From assembly GCF_004801395.1 (NCBI RefSeq), contig NZ_SSOA01000013.1, positions 37,880 through 101,879 of the forward strand: a stretch of 64,000 nucleotides of DNA, in the 5' to 3' direction. The notes under the pieces are model-generated. The model saw only the letters and a program-made list of their open reading frames with translations. It searched no databases and was not told the origin of the DNA. How positions within the stretch are numbered: position 1 is the stretch's first letter; the number at the start of each line of letters is the position of its first letter. Both the position numbers and the translations under genes were made by a program. Below are positions 51,512 through 60,118 of this stretch, piece by piece. The stretch comes from Gillisella terrae. Lineage in GTDB: Bacteria; Pseudomonadota; Alphaproteobacteria; Rhizobiales; Rhizobiaceae.

Positions 51512-52393
51512 TCATGCATAATGAACACGCTTTTCAACGAAGCGGAACTGGAAGGCCGTCAACGCAATCACGATCAGCATCAGAATGACCGATTGTGCGG
51601 CAGAAGAACCAAGATCAAGATTCACAAAACCATCGTTGTAAACTTTATAAACCAGCGTCTCCGTGGCTTTGGCCGGGCCGCCGCCGGTGACCGCGTGAAT
51701 AATGCCAAATGTGTCGAAAAACGCATAAACCGTATTCACCACCAGCAAAAAGAAGGTTGTCGGAGCCAAAAGCGGAAACACGATGGTCCAAAACCGACGG
51801 GTTCCACGCGCGCCATCAATAGCCGCCGCCTCAATCAGTGATTTGGGAATGGCCTGTAGGCCAGCGACGAAAAACAGAAAATTATAGCTGATCTGTTTCC
51901 ACGCAGCAGCCACCACCACGAGGCTCATGGCCTGATTGCCATTCAGCAGCGGATCCCAATCCACACCATTGCGGCGCAGGATATAGGCAAAGGTGCCCAT
52001 GGCGGGGTTGAACATGAACAGCCACAGCAAACCAGCCACCGCGGGTGCCACCGCATAAGGCCAGATCAGCAAGGTACGATAAAGACCTTTGCCACGCACA
52101 ACGCGATCGGCAGCCGTGGCCAGCAACAGGGCGGCCGCCATTGCCAGAATAGCCGTTGCAGCGCTGAACACCGCTGTCACTTGCAGCGAATGCAGATAAT
52201 TGTCATCCGACAGCACGAAACGAAAATTATCCAGCCCGACAAACATACTGCTCAGCCCGAAGGCATCTTCGCGCTGGGTGGACTGATAAAGCGCCTGGCT
52301 GGCAGGCCAAAAGAAGAAAATCACCGTAAGGATGATTTGTGGAGCCACCAGAAAATAGGGCAGCACCTTATTGGGAAACACAACGCGTTGCAC
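51512..52393 (-). CDS. ugpA: ABC transporter permease, UgpA/MalF type
   Basis: 293 residues from GTG 52393, with AGGA 8 bases upstream. The N-terminus [20 protein letters not shown] and the coupling motif [20 protein letters not shown] (about 188-207) fit UgpA. It is separated from ugpB by 163 bases that hold repeat family B with a 16-bp stem. Confidence 0.9.
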   Translation of the reverse strand: MQRVVFPNKVLPYFLVAPQIILTVIFFFWPASQALYQSTQREDAFGLSSMFVGLDNFRFVLSDDNYLHSLQVTAVFSAATAILAMAAALLLATAADRVVRGKGLYRTLLIWPYAVAPAVAGLLWLFMFNPAMGTFAYILRRNGVDWDPLLNGNQAMSLVVVAAAWKQISYNFLFFVAGLQAIPKSLIEAAAIDGARGTRRFWTIVFPLLAPTTFFLLVVNTVYAFFDTFGIIHAVTGGGPAKATETLVYKVYNDGFVNLDLGSSAAQSVILMLIVIALTAFQFRFVEKRVHYA

Positions 52394-52455
52394 AGCGATT
52401 GTCCTGTTTTAACGCCAGCCCGCACCAACTCGGCGCGAACTGGCGAATGATCGTA

Positions 52456-52559
52456 TTAGCGACTGTCAGGTCCAGATTGAACCTGACAGTCGCTAAAATT
52501 CTTTGTTTGAGTTGGTCTGATCAGAAAAACCGGGTTCCACTTTTTCCTGACAAACTCTA
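52456..52559. repeat. Dispersed repeat family B, copy 2
   Basis: One end is a perfect 16-bp stem TTAGCGACTGTCAGGT (52456-52471) with its complement (52481-52496) and a 9-base loop. The other end, CCGGGTTCCAC...CTGACAAACTCTAG, aligns with copy 1. The last CTA (52557-52559) is the reverse-strand TAG stop of ugpB. In the operon the hairpin would lie between ugpB and ugpA and could limit read-through or protect the ugpB message. Confidence 0.8.
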
Positions 52560-53864
52560 GCGCTGGGCCTTCTTGATTGCGGCGTCACCGCGCTCAACAA
52601 TGTGGTCCATTGTGGTCTTGGCATCTTGCTTGCCAGCCAGCAGCGCTTCGTATTCTTCGTTCATGATGTCGCGAACCTGTGGCAGGTTCACCAGACGCAC
52701 ACCCTTGGAATTGGCTGTTGGAGCCTTGCCCATCATTTGCAGGATCGGCGTTTCGCGGGCCGGGTTCTTTTCATAGAAACCGGATTTTTTGGTGTCTTCA
52801 TAGGCTGCCTTGGTGATCGGCAGGTAGCCCGACACCTGATGCAGGCGTGCCTGAATCTTGGTCTGGGAGAGGAAGTGGAAGAACTGGGCAATGCCCTTGT
52901 ATTCTGCATCACTCTTGCCGCCAAACACCCAGAGACTTGCGCCACCCGGAATGGTGTTCTGCGGACGTCCTTCGCCCGGATAATAAGGCAGCTGACCAAT
53001 GCCATAATTGATGCCGGACTTGATGATATCGCCCAGACCACCGGAGGATTCGGTCAAGATTGCGCATTCACCCGAGGTGAAAAGCTGCTTGGCCTCCGAG
53101 GTGCGGCCGCCATAACGGAACGTGCCATCCTTTGCCAAATCGGCAAGCTTCTGGAAATGCTCAACAAACAAGGGCGCATTGACCTTGAGCTTGACATCGG
53201 TGCCCGCCAGGCCGTTTTCATTGGTGCCATAGGGCACGTTATTCCAGGCGGCAAAATTTTCTGTCTGAATCCAGGTGAGCCAGGTGGAGGTGATGCCGCA
53301 GGCGCTGGCACCGGATTTTTTGATTTTTTCAGCCGCTGCGAACACCTCAGGCCAGGTCTTGGGCGCATCATCCGGGTTCAAGCCTGCCTTTTTGAAGGCG
53401 TCCTTGTTGTAATACATCACCGGCGAGGAGGAGTTATAAGGGAAGGACAGCATGGTGCCGTCCGGCTTGGAATAATAGGCAACGATACCGGCCAGATATT
53501 CGGATTTATCAAAGGTGTAGCCACCCTTTTTCAACACATCCGCAACCGGCATGACAGCCCCTTGCGCACTCATCATCACGCCGCTGCCAGCATCGAAAAC
53601 CTGTAGAATCGCGGGAGCCTGCTTGGCGCGGAAGGCGGCAATACCGGCATTCAATGTCTCGGGGTAGCTCCCCTTATAAACCGGCACAACCTTATATTCG
53701 CTCTGGCTGTCATTGAATTCCTTGGCGAGGTTTTCGACCACCTCGTTATTGGCACCGGACATGGCATGCCACCATTGCAACTCTGTTGCAGCAAATGCAC
53801 CAGAGGCGGACGCCATCATAGCAACTGAAGCCGCTGTACTTGCAAAAAACAGCTTAAAAGACAT
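52557..53864 (-). CDS. ugpB: sn-Glycerol-3-phosphate-type ABC transporter substrate-binding protein (UgpB)
   Basis: 435 residues from ATG 53864, with AGGGAGGA upstream and a signal peptide (residues 1-25, ending GAFAA). The mature protein begins TELQWWHAMSGANNEVVENL, then VVPVYKGSYPETLNAGIAAF, PAILQVFDAGSGVMM, GGASLWVF and SGYLPITKAAY, which follow E. coli UgpB as recalled, including residues that hold glycerol-3-phosphate. It is the first gene of the reverse-strand ugpBAEC operon. I found no convincing Pho box upstream. Confidence 0.9.
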   Translation of the reverse strand: MSFKLFFASTAASVAMMASASGAFAATELQWWHAMSGANNEVVENLAKEFNDSQSEYKVVPVYKGSYPETLNAGIAAFRAKQAPAILQVFDAGSGVMMSAQGAVMPVADVLKKGGYTFDKSEYLAGIVAYYSKPDGTMLSFPYNSSSPVMYYNKDAFKKAGLNPDDAPKTWPEVFAAAEKIKKSGASACGITSTWLTWIQTENFAAWNNVPYGTNENGLAGTDVKLKVNAPLFVEHFQKLADLAKDGTFRYGGRTSEAKQLFTSGECAILTESSGGLGDIIKSGINYGIGQLPYYPGEGRPQNTIPGGASLWVFGGKSDAEYKGIAQFFHFLSQTKIQARLHQVSGYLPITKAAYEDTKKSGFYEKNPARETPILQMMGKAPTANSKGVRLVNLPQVRDIMNEEYEALLAGKQDAKTTMDHIVERGDAAIKKAQR

Positions 53865-53975
53865 GAATTCCTCCCTTTTCTGTGGTCCTGCGCGGCGAAA
53901 ATGTCGCGTGGGTGATCCTCCCAGACCATCTCCCCTCTTTATTAGGGAGGAACATTGCACAAGAAAAGCAAAACT

Positions 53976-53991
53976 ATGCACACCTGTGCAT
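53976..53991. promoter_or_regulatory. Dyad upstream of ugpB, candidate operator
   Basis: ATGCACA, two bases CC, then TGTGCAT: a 16-bp inverted repeat 112 bases before the ugpB start. It differs from the idonate operators at 54958 and 57902. The cognate regulator is not in evidence. Confidence 0.35.
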
Positions 53992-54043
53992 TTTTATGGG
54001 GAGAGAACGGTTCTATCCTTCTCCTGTTCTATGCAATGTGCCT

Positions 54044-54928
54044 TTATCCTCGTCTGTTCAGGGCGATAGAATAAACGCTGGTCGAGGCCGTGATGAACAG
54101 GACATGGCCGTTACGGCCCCCAAAGCAGACATTGGAAACGGTTTGTGGCACCAGAATTTTGCCACGCACGCGGCCATCCGGTGCAAGGCAGTGCACACCA
54201 TCGGCAGCCGATGACCACAGATTGCCGTCACTATCCACGCGCATGCCATCGGCACAGCCCGGCGCAATGGCATGAAACACCTCGCCGCCCGACAGTGCCC
54301 ATTTTGCACCCACATCAAAGACGCGAATATGCTGGGGATCATCGGTAAACATACGGCCGGTATCGGCGACATACAGCTTCTTCTCGTCGGGGCTGAAGGC
54401 CAGACCATTGGGGCAATTGAAATCCGTCAGCACCGCTTTGATTTCGCCATTCGGATCAACCCGATAGACGTTGCATGGCAGCTCCTGCTCAGACTTTGTC
54501 CCTTCATAATTGGTTTGAATGCCATAATGCGGATCGGAGAACCAGATTGCACCGTCTGATGCGACAATCACATCATTGGGCGAGTTTAAACGCTTGCCCT
54601 GATAATGATCGGCAATCACGGTGATCGATCCGTCATATTCGGTGCGGGTGACACGCCGCCCACCATGCTCACAACTGATCAAACGACCTTGCCGGTCGCG
54701 GGTATTGCCATTGGAAAAATTCGATGGCGAGCGAAACACGCTGGTGCCCACACCCGGTATCCAGCGATACATCTTGTTATTGGGAATGTCGGAGAAGATC
54801 AGGCAATTGAGATCACCAAACCACACCGGCCCCTCGACCCAATCAAAACCCGAGGCAATTTCCTTGAGGGGCGCATTGCCCAACACATAGGTGGAAAATA
54901 CCGGATCCACGACCTCAAAGAATGTCAT
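54044..54928 (-). CDS. SMP-30/gluconolactonase family lactonase
   Basis: 294 residues from ATG 54928 with GGGAGGA upstream. Family landmarks are VEGPVWFGDL (metal-binding Glu, about residue 29), SNGNTRDRQGRL, LNSPNDVIVASDGAIWFSDP (Asn/Asp ligands) and CPNGLAFSPDEKKLYVADTG. These six-bladed propellers hydrolyse sugar lactones such as gluconolactone, giving the acid that the neighbouring genes oxidise or phosphorylate. It diverges from the reductase gene at 55015 across a GntR-like operator. Confidence 0.88.
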   Translation of the reverse strand: MTFFEVVDPVFSTYVLGNAPLKEIASGFDWVEGPVWFGDLNCLIFSDIPNNKMYRWIPGVGTSVFRSPSNFSNGNTRDRQGRLISCEHGGRRVTRTEYDGSITVIADHYQGKRLNSPNDVIVASDGAIWFSDPHYGIQTNYEGTKSEQELPCNVYRVDPNGEIKAVLTDFNCPNGLAFSPDEKKLYVADTGRMFTDDPQHIRVFDVGAKWALSGGEVFHAIAPGCADGMRVDSDGNLWSSAADGVHCLAPDGRVRGKILVPQTVSNVCFGGRNGHVLFITASTSVYSIALNRRG

Positions 54929-54957
54929 CTTGATTTTTCCTCCCACTGTCCTCAAGT

Positions 54958-54973
54958 ATGGTAACGATAACAT
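54958..54973. promoter_or_regulatory. GntR/IdnR-like operator 1
   Basis: ATGGTAACGATAACAT is a near-perfect 16-bp dyad. It differs in two positions from the perfect site at 57902-57917 and resembles the E. coli GntR/IdnR consensus ATGTTACCGGTAACAT. It sits between the divergent lactonase and reductase genes, 30 bases from one start and 42 from the other. Confidence 0.7.
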
Positions 54974-55014
54974 ATTCAAATGGCGCGACATGTAAAGCCG
55001 GGAGAGGAGACCCC

Positions 55015-55878
55015 ATGACAAAGATTGCATTTCTGGGAACGGGATTGATGGGCGGGCCGATGGCGCGACATCTGGCCAAGATCCACGATGTTACCGTGTG
55101 GAATCGCAGCATCGAAAAAGCGAAGGCGCTGAGTGACGTGGCAAAAGTTGCAACCTCTGCGGCTGAGGCTGCACGTGGCGCTGATGTGGTCATTTCCATG
55201 CTGATTGATGGCCCGACATCGACAGCCATTCTGAAAGAGGAAGGTGTGATTGAGGCGGCCGCCCCCGGTGCCATGATCATCAATATGGCATCCGTGGAGC
55301 CCGATTGCGACCGCGCCTTGGAAGCATATGCCAAAAGCCTGGGCAAACGCTTTGTCGATGCGCCAGTTTCTGGCGGCGTCAAAGGGGCCAATGAACAAAC
55401 GCTCTCGATCTTTGTTGGCGGATCGCCAGAGGATTTCACCGCCGCCAAACCACTGCTCGAAGTGCTGGGCCGCCCCACCCATATGGGGGCGATCGGCACC
55501 GGGCAAACCGCCAAACTCGCCAATCAGCTGATTGTCGCCATCACCATAGGGGCGGTTGCCGAAGCCTTTACACTGGCGGAAGCAGCAGGCTGCAACATTG
55601 GCACGCTGCGCGAGGCGCTGCGCGGCGGCTTTGCCGATAGCCGCATTCTCGATCTGCATGGTGCGCGTATGGTTGAAGGAAATTTTGTGCCCGGCGGCCG
55701 CTCGGTGGCTCAACTTAAGGATTTAAACAACGCTATCAACGTCGCGAAGGAGCATAAACTCACCCTGCCCTTGTCTGGACAGGCACAGGCTGGCTTTGAT
55801 GATCTGGTCAATAACAAAGACGGCGCAGAATTGGACCACGCCGCCTATTTCCTCTGGCTGAAACAAATACAGAATTAA
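55015..55878 (+). CDS. NAD(P)-dependent oxidoreductase, beta-hydroxyacid dehydrogenase family
   Basis: 287 residues from ATG 55015 with GGGAGAGGAG upstream. It has the Rossmann motif FLGTGLMGGPMARHLA, substrate-binding DAPVSGGVKGANEQTLSIF (about 120-138) and the catalytic lysine in GQTAKLANQ (about 168). The family includes tartronate semialdehyde reductase, GLYR and 3-hydroxyisobutyrate dehydrogenase; I cannot choose among them. It is controlled from the operator-bearing divergent promoter and ends overlapping the convergent idnD gene by four bases. Confidence 0.85.
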   Translation: MTKIAFLGTGLMGGPMARHLAKIHDVTVWNRSIEKAKALSDVAKVATSAAEAARGADVVISMLIDGPTSTAILKEEGVIEAAAPGAMIINMASVEPDCDRALEAYAKSLGKRFVDAPVSGGVKGANEQTLSIFVGGSPEDFTAAKPLLEVLGRPTHMGAIGTGQTAKLANQLIVAITIGAVAEAFTLAEAAGCNIGTLREALRGGFADSRILDLHGARMVEGNFVPGGRSVAQLKDLNNAINVAKEHKLTLPLSGQAQAGFDDLVNNKDGAELDHAAYFLWLKQIQN

Positions 55879-56906
55879 GAAAACGCGATTTGCGCTTTCA
55901 TGGCGCGGCTGCGGTCGGATGCAATCTCGAAGGCCGAGATTGCATCTTCCAGACCAACGGTGTGGGTGATCAACGGCTTCACATCAATCAAGCCCTTGCG
56001 CATCAGCTCAACGCCCACCGCAAATTCTTCGTGAAAGCGGAAGGAACCGCGCAGCTCCAGTTCTTTGGAGGTGATGGCCATCATTGGCAATGTCATATCA
56101 CCACCCAGACCAAGCTGAACAATCACACCACGCGGCCGAAGCGCTGCAATACCAGCGCTGAGTGCTGCGGCCGCACCAGAGCATTCGTAAAGCACATCAA
56201 ATGTGCCCTTGTCTGCGGAATAGGCGGCCAGGGCATCCGGTTCAGCGCTGGAATTGATAACCCGATCAGCGCCCGCCGCTTTTGCCATGGCAAGGGTGAA
56301 ATCGGAAAGGTCGGTTGCAACAATCTCTCCAGCGCCCGCACGCCGGGCTGCAAGAATAGACAGCACGCCTATGGGGCCGCAGCCTGTAACCAGAACCTTT
56401 TTGCCCAGCATCTCACCCGCACGGCGGGTGGCATGCAGGGTAACAGCCAAAGGCTCGGCCATGGCCGCCTCTCCGGGTGTTAACCCGTCAGCGGCAACAC
56501 ATTGAATAGCATCGGCAACCAGACTTTCGCGAAAGGCGCCCTGAATATGCGGAAAAGGCATGGCACTGCCATAAAAACGCATGTTCAGGCATTGATTGTG
56601 CAGACCCTGCTGGCAATAGCGGCAGGTGCGGCAAGGACGGGATGGAGAAACCGCCACCAACTGGCCAACCTCCAGACCGGATACGCCCTCGCCCAGCTTC
56701 TCAACAAAGGCCGAAACTTCATGGCCTAAAATCATCGGCTGTTTCAGGCGCACGGCCCCAAAACCACCGTGATTGTAGTAATGCAGATCACTGCCGCAAA
56801 TTCCGCCGGTGGCCAGCCTCAGCCTGACCTCACCTTCACCCGGCTCTTCCTGTGTGATCGGCTCGATGCGAACATCCTTGGCCGCATGGGCAACAATGGC
56901 TCTCAT
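55875..56906 (-). CDS. idnD: L-idonate 5-dehydrogenase, zinc-dependent
   Basis: 343 residues of the medium-chain alcohol dehydrogenase family. GGICGSDLHYYNHGG holds the catalytic cysteine, GHEV the zinc histidine-glutamate pair, and CRTCRYCQQGLHNQC the four structural-zinc cysteines. MRFYGSAMPFPHIQGAF and RGSFRFHEEF agree with E. coli IdnD. It oxidises L-idonate to 5-keto-D-gluconate, the substrate of the IdnO-like enzyme encoded nearby. It is the second gene of a reverse-strand operon led by the hydroxyacid dehydrogenase, 11 bases after it. Confidence 0.9.
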   Translation of the reverse strand: MRAIVAHAAKDVRIEPITQEEPGEGEVRLRLATGGICGSDLHYYNHGGFGAVRLKQPMILGHEVSAFVEKLGEGVSGLEVGQLVAVSPSRPCRTCRYCQQGLHNQCLNMRFYGSAMPFPHIQGAFRESLVADAIQCVAADGLTPGEAAMAEPLAVTLHATRRAGEMLGKKVLVTGCGPIGVLSILAARRAGAGEIVATDLSDFTLAMAKAAGADRVINSSAEPDALAAYSADKGTFDVLYECSGAAAALSAGIAALRPRGVIVQLGLGGDMTLPMMAITSKELELRGSFRFHEEFAVGVELMRKGLIDVKPLITHTVGLEDAISAFEIASDRSRAMKAQIAFS

Positions 56907-56917
56907 ACTCTGTATCC

Positions 56918-57865
56918 TTAGAAAACCGGGGTTAACAATGGCTGGCCTGCGAAATGCGCGTTCAGATTATCGCGCATCAGTTGGCCCATGGCCTTGCGGG
57001 TCTCAATGGTGCCCGAGCCATGATGCGGCTGCACCAACACATTCGGCAGCGTAAGAAAACGCTGATTAAGCTTTGGCTCGCCCTCAAACACATCAAGAGC
57101 GGCAGAACCGAGGGCACCGGATTCCAGCGCCTCCAGCAGAGCTTCCTCATCGACATTGGATGCGCGAGAAATGTTGATCAACATACCGTCCGCACCGAGT
57201 GCTGCAATCACCTCCCGCCCGACGATATGGCGCGTGGCCGCGGATGCCGCAAGCGCGACAAACAGAAAATCCGAGCGCTCGGCAAGCGCTACGGGATCAG
57301 CAATGTAAGTCATGTCTTTCGCATGATCTTTCGGGCTTGGACCACAATAGGCAATGTCCATATCAAAGCCTTTCAGGCGCTGAGCAATGGCAAAACCAAT
57401 ACGACCAAGGCCAAGAATGCCAGCACGTCGGCCCGACACCTGACGCTTTAGGGGATACGTGCCTTTTTCGACCCAGCTTCCGTCTTTCACCCAGGTTTCG
57501 GCACCAATAACCCCGCGGGCCAGGCATAGCATCATGGCAACACCGAGATCGGCAACATCATTGGTCAACACGTCGGGTGTATTGGTCACATGGATGCCGC
57601 GCGCGCGGCAAGCAGCAAGATCGACCGCATCAAAGCCGACACCGTAAACCGAGATCACTTCCAGCTTAGGGCAGGCGTCAATCATGGCGCGATTGGCCCC
57701 AAGGTCACCGCGCGTTGCAATGGCGCGAATGCGCGGGCCAACCTCTGCCAGAAAAGCGTCTTTGTCGTCTGCATCGAAGTAACGATGCACCTGAAAAGCC
57801 TCGTTCAACGGCTCTTCATCCCACGCCGGATAAGGCCCAACCTGAAGAATGTCCGGCTTCGCCAT
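56918..57865 (-). CDS. D-isomer-specific 2-hydroxyacid dehydrogenase (glyoxylate/2-ketogluconate reductase-like)
   Basis: 315 residues from ATG 57865 (an ATG two codons upstream at 57871 is possible). The NAD-binding motif GILGLGRIGFAIAQRLKGFD lies near 148-167. The catalytic Arg is in NISRASN, with the Glu a little later and the His in QPHHGSGT. The family reduces glyoxylate, hydroxypyruvate or 2-keto-gluconate. In this cluster 2-ketogluconate reduction to gluconate is a reasonable guess. GGGAGGAAG precedes the start; the operator at 57902 lies 37 bases upstream. Confidence 0.87.
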   Translation of the reverse strand: MAKPDILQVGPYPAWDEEPLNEAFQVHRYFDADDKDAFLAEVGPRIRAIATRGDLGANRAMIDACPKLEVISVYGVGFDAVDLAACRARGIHVTNTPDVLTNDVADLGVAMMLCLARGVIGAETWVKDGSWVEKGTYPLKRQVSGRRAGILGLGRIGFAIAQRLKGFDMDIAYCGPSPKDHAKDMTYIADPVALAERSDFLFVALAASAATRHIVGREVIAALGADGMLINISRASNVDEEALLEALESGALGSAALDVFEGEPKLNQRFLTLPNVLVQPHHGSGTIETRKAMGQLMRDNLNAHFAGQPLLTPVF

Positions 57866-57891
57866 TTTCATCTTCCTCCCACGGAAATATC

Positions 57892-57920
57892 TTGACAGAA
57901 CATGTTATCGATAACATAAA
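57892..57920 (+). promoter_or_regulatory. Forward promoter of the idnO operon with operator in its spacer
   Basis: TTGACA (57892-57897), a 17-base spacer and CATAAA (57915-57920) resemble a sigma-70 promoter. The operator at 57902-57917 occupies most of the spacer, so repressor binding would directly block RNA polymerase. The start codon follows 45 bases downstream. Confidence 0.65.
57902..57917. promoter_or_regulatory. GntR/IdnR-like operator 2, perfect palindrome
   Basis: ATGTTATCGATAACAT is a perfect 16-bp palindrome between the divergent hydroxyacid dehydrogenase and idnO-like genes, with the even symmetry and central CG typical of LacI-family sites. The LacI-type gene at 60484 is the natural candidate to bind it. 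Confidence 0.8.
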
Positions 57921-57964
57921 CAGGGGAACAGGTGCTTGTCGAGTTAAAAAATCTGGAGAATGCC

Positions 57965-58723
57965 ATGTCCCTTACTCTTTTCGATCTCACTGGCAAACGC
58001 GCTCTGGTGACCGGATCGTCGCAGGGCATAGGTCTTGCTCTTGCCAAAGGTTTGGCCGCCGCCGGTGCCTCGATTGTGTTGAATGGCCGTGACCCGGCAA
58101 AGCTGGCAGAGGCGGCAACCCAATGCGGCAAAACCGTTGATGTTTTGCCCTTCGATGTCACCGATCACGCCGCAGCGCGGGCGGCGATTGATCAGTTTGA
58201 AGCCGAAACCGGCCCAATCGACATTCTGGTCAACAATGCCGGAATGCAGCATCGCGGCCCTTTGGAAGAGTTTCCGGCTGACGCGTTTGAGCGCTTGCTG
58301 CGCACCAATATTTCCAGTGTTTTCAATGTTGGACAGGCCGTTGCCCGCCACATGATCACCCGCGGGCGCGGCAAGATCATCAACATCGCCAGCGTGCAAA
58401 CCGCGTTGGCACGCCCCTCCATTGCCCCTTACACCGCCACAAAAGGTGCCGTTGGCAATCTTACCAAGGGCATGGCCACCGATTGGGCCAAATACGGCTT
58501 GCAATGCAACGCCATTGCCCCCGGCTATTTCGACACACCGCTCAACGCTGCACTGGTCAGTGACCCGGCCTTTACCGAATGGCTGGAAAAGCGCACGCCC
58601 GCTGGTCGCTGGGGCAAGGTTGAAGAATTGGTGGGAGCTTGCATTTTCTTAAGCTCGGAGGCATCCACCTTCGTCAACGGCCATGTTCTCTATGTTGATG
58701 GCGGCATCACGGTGTCTCTCTGA
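57965..58723 (+). CDS. idnO: Gluconate 5-dehydrogenase, short-chain dehydrogenase (IdnO-like)
   Basis: 252 residues from ATG 57965 with GGAG 8 bases upstream. It shows TGSSQGIGLALAKGLAAAG (NAD(P) binding), NNAGMQHRGPLEEFP, and the catalytic Ser and YTATKGA Tyr-Lys pair (about residue 158), then the C-terminal NGHVLYVDGGITVSL. NNAG-MQHR-GPLE is characteristic of gluconate 5-dehydrogenases, which interconvert 5-keto-D-gluconate and D-gluconate. It opens a forward operon with gluconokinase next. Confidence 0.9.
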   Translation: MSLTLFDLTGKRALVTGSSQGIGLALAKGLAAAGASIVLNGRDPAKLAEAATQCGKTVDVLPFDVTDHAAARAAIDQFEAETGPIDILVNNAGMQHRGPLEEFPADAFERLLRTNISSVFNVGQAVARHMITRGRGKIINIASVQTALARPSIAPYTATKGAVGNLTKGMATDWAKYGLQCNAIAPGYFDTPLNAALVSDPAFTEWLEKRTPAGRWGKVEELVGACIFLSSEASTFVNGHVLYVDGGITVSL

Positions 58724-58724
58724 T

Positions 58725-59234
58725 ATGACCAAAGCACAAAAATTCGTCATTATGGGTGTCTCAGGCTGCGGCAAATCCTCTGTCGGGGCGGCTTTGGGTG
58801 AAAAACTGGGTGTGGCTTACGTTGATGGCGACGACCTGCATCCGGCAAGCAACATCGAAAAAATGAGCAAGGGTCTTCCCTTGAATGATGAGGATCGCTG
58901 GCCTTGGCTTGCCAAAGTTGGTGAAACACTGGCGGCTAACAGCGGACGCGCCATTATTGGCTGTTCGGCGCTCAAGCGCGTCTACCGCGATAAAATCCGC
59001 AATGCGGTGGCAGAGCCTGTGCTGTTTATTCATCTGGCCGGCAGCCGCGAGGTGATCGGTGCCCGCATGGGCAAGCGCGAAGGTCATTTCATGCCCGGCT
59101 CTTTGCTTGACAGCCAATTCGCCACGCTGGAGCCACCGCAAAATGACGAACTGGCCCTGACGGTCGATATTGATCAACCACTTGAGGGGATTATTTCAGC
59201 CATTCTGGCGGCTTTGGAGGACACAAAACCATGA
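58725..59234 (+). CDS. gntK: Gluconokinase
   Basis: 169 residues from ATG 58725, one base after the idnO stop. P-loop IMGVSGCGKSSVG, DGDDLHPASNIEKMSKGLPL, and CSALKRVYRDKIR are the GntK/IdnK family motifs, followed by KREGHFMPGSLLDSQFATLE. It phosphorylates D-gluconate to 6-phosphogluconate for the Entner-Doudoroff or pentose phosphate pathway. With idnD and idnO it completes L-idonate breakdown. Confidence 0.94.
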   Translation: MTKAQKFVIMGVSGCGKSSVGAALGEKLGVAYVDGDDLHPASNIEKMSKGLPLNDEDRWPWLAKVGETLAANSGRAIIGCSALKRVYRDKIRNAVAEPVLFIHLAGSREVIGARMGKREGHFMPGSLLDSQFATLEPPQNDELALTVDIDQPLEGIISAILAALEDTKP

Positions 59235-60118
59235 GCAACAGAGTTGCCCTGATTGGTGCCGGGGCCATGGGCGGGGCGATTGGTACCCGCCTGATCAAAA
59301 CAGGGCAGAATGTTACTGTTTTTGATCTCGACCCGGAAAAACGCGCAGCCCTCACAGCGCTTGGCGCTAAAGATGCAGAGACGGCTGCAAAAGCCGCCGC
59401 CGTGTCTGATGTCATCATTCTCAGCCTGAACTCGCCGAACATTGTTCGTGCCGCAGTATTTGGCAAGGATGGTGTGGCCGCAGGTGCCAAGCCGGGTGCG
59501 CTGATTGTTGATATGTCATCCATCGATCCCGATGCCACCAAAGAGCTCGCCTCGGATGCCGCTGAAAAAGGCTTGCGCTGGGTCGATAGCCCCCTTTCAG
59601 GCGGTGCGCCCAAGGCTTTGACAGGCGAGTTGACCCTGATGGCGGGCGGCAGCGAGGCCGATGTGGCGGATGCCCATCAGGTTTTGCAGCATCTCGCCAG
59701 CAATTACACCCACATGGGCCCCGTGGGGGCGGGTCAGACCACCAAACTGATCAATCAGGTGTTGTGCGGCCTCAATTTTCTGGCGGTGGCAGAAGCCACG
59801 CAACTTGCGCTGAATGCAGGCGTGGATGCCGCCAAAATCCCGCAAGCGCTGAAAGGTGGACGTGCCGACAGCGCGATATTGCAAGAATATATGCCGCGCT
59901 ATGTCACAAAGGATTATCGGCGCACGGGCCGTATCGACAATATGGTCAAGGATTTGAACGGCGCGCAGGATCTGGCGCGCCGCACCAACACGGCCATGCC
60001 GCTGACCGCCGTATGTGCCGAGGTGCATCGTATGCTCACCGCAGCCGGTCTTGGAGGAGAAGATCAGGCCGCGTTGATGGAGTTTTTCACCGGTGCGAAG
60101 AGGGAGATTTCGCCATGA
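59231..60118 (+). CDS. NAD(P)-dependent oxidoreductase, beta-hydroxyacid dehydrogenase family (second copy)
   Basis: 295 residues; ATG overlaps the gluconokinase stop by four bases. It has the Rossmann motif LIGAGAMGGAIGTRLIKTG, DSPLSGGAPKALTGELTLMAGG (about 119-140) and catalytic lysine GQTTKLINQ (about 174). It is only distantly similar to the relatives at 27445 and 55015. A role in reducing a semialdehyde or oxidising a four-carbon sugar acid is possible (LtnD/GarR types), but no substrate can be named. Confidence 0.85.
   Translation: MSNRVALIGAGAMGGAIGTRLIKTGQNVTVFDLDPEKRAALTALGAKDAETAAKAAAVSDVIILSLNSPNIVRAAVFGKDGVAAGAKPGALIVDMSSIDPDATKELASDAAEKGLRWVDSPLSGGAPKALTGELTLMAGGSEADVADAHQVLQHLASNYTHMGPVGAGQTTKLINQVLCGLNFLAVAEATQLALNAGVDAAKIPQALKGGRADSAILQEYMPRYVTKDYRRTGRIDNMVKDLNGAQDLARRTNTAMPLTAVCAEVHRMLTAAGLGGEDQAALMEFFTGAKREISP

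Noticed and set aside
53865..54043. PhoB box upstream of ugpB
   Set aside because: No pair of CTGTCAT-like direct repeats at 11-base spacing could be found by eye.
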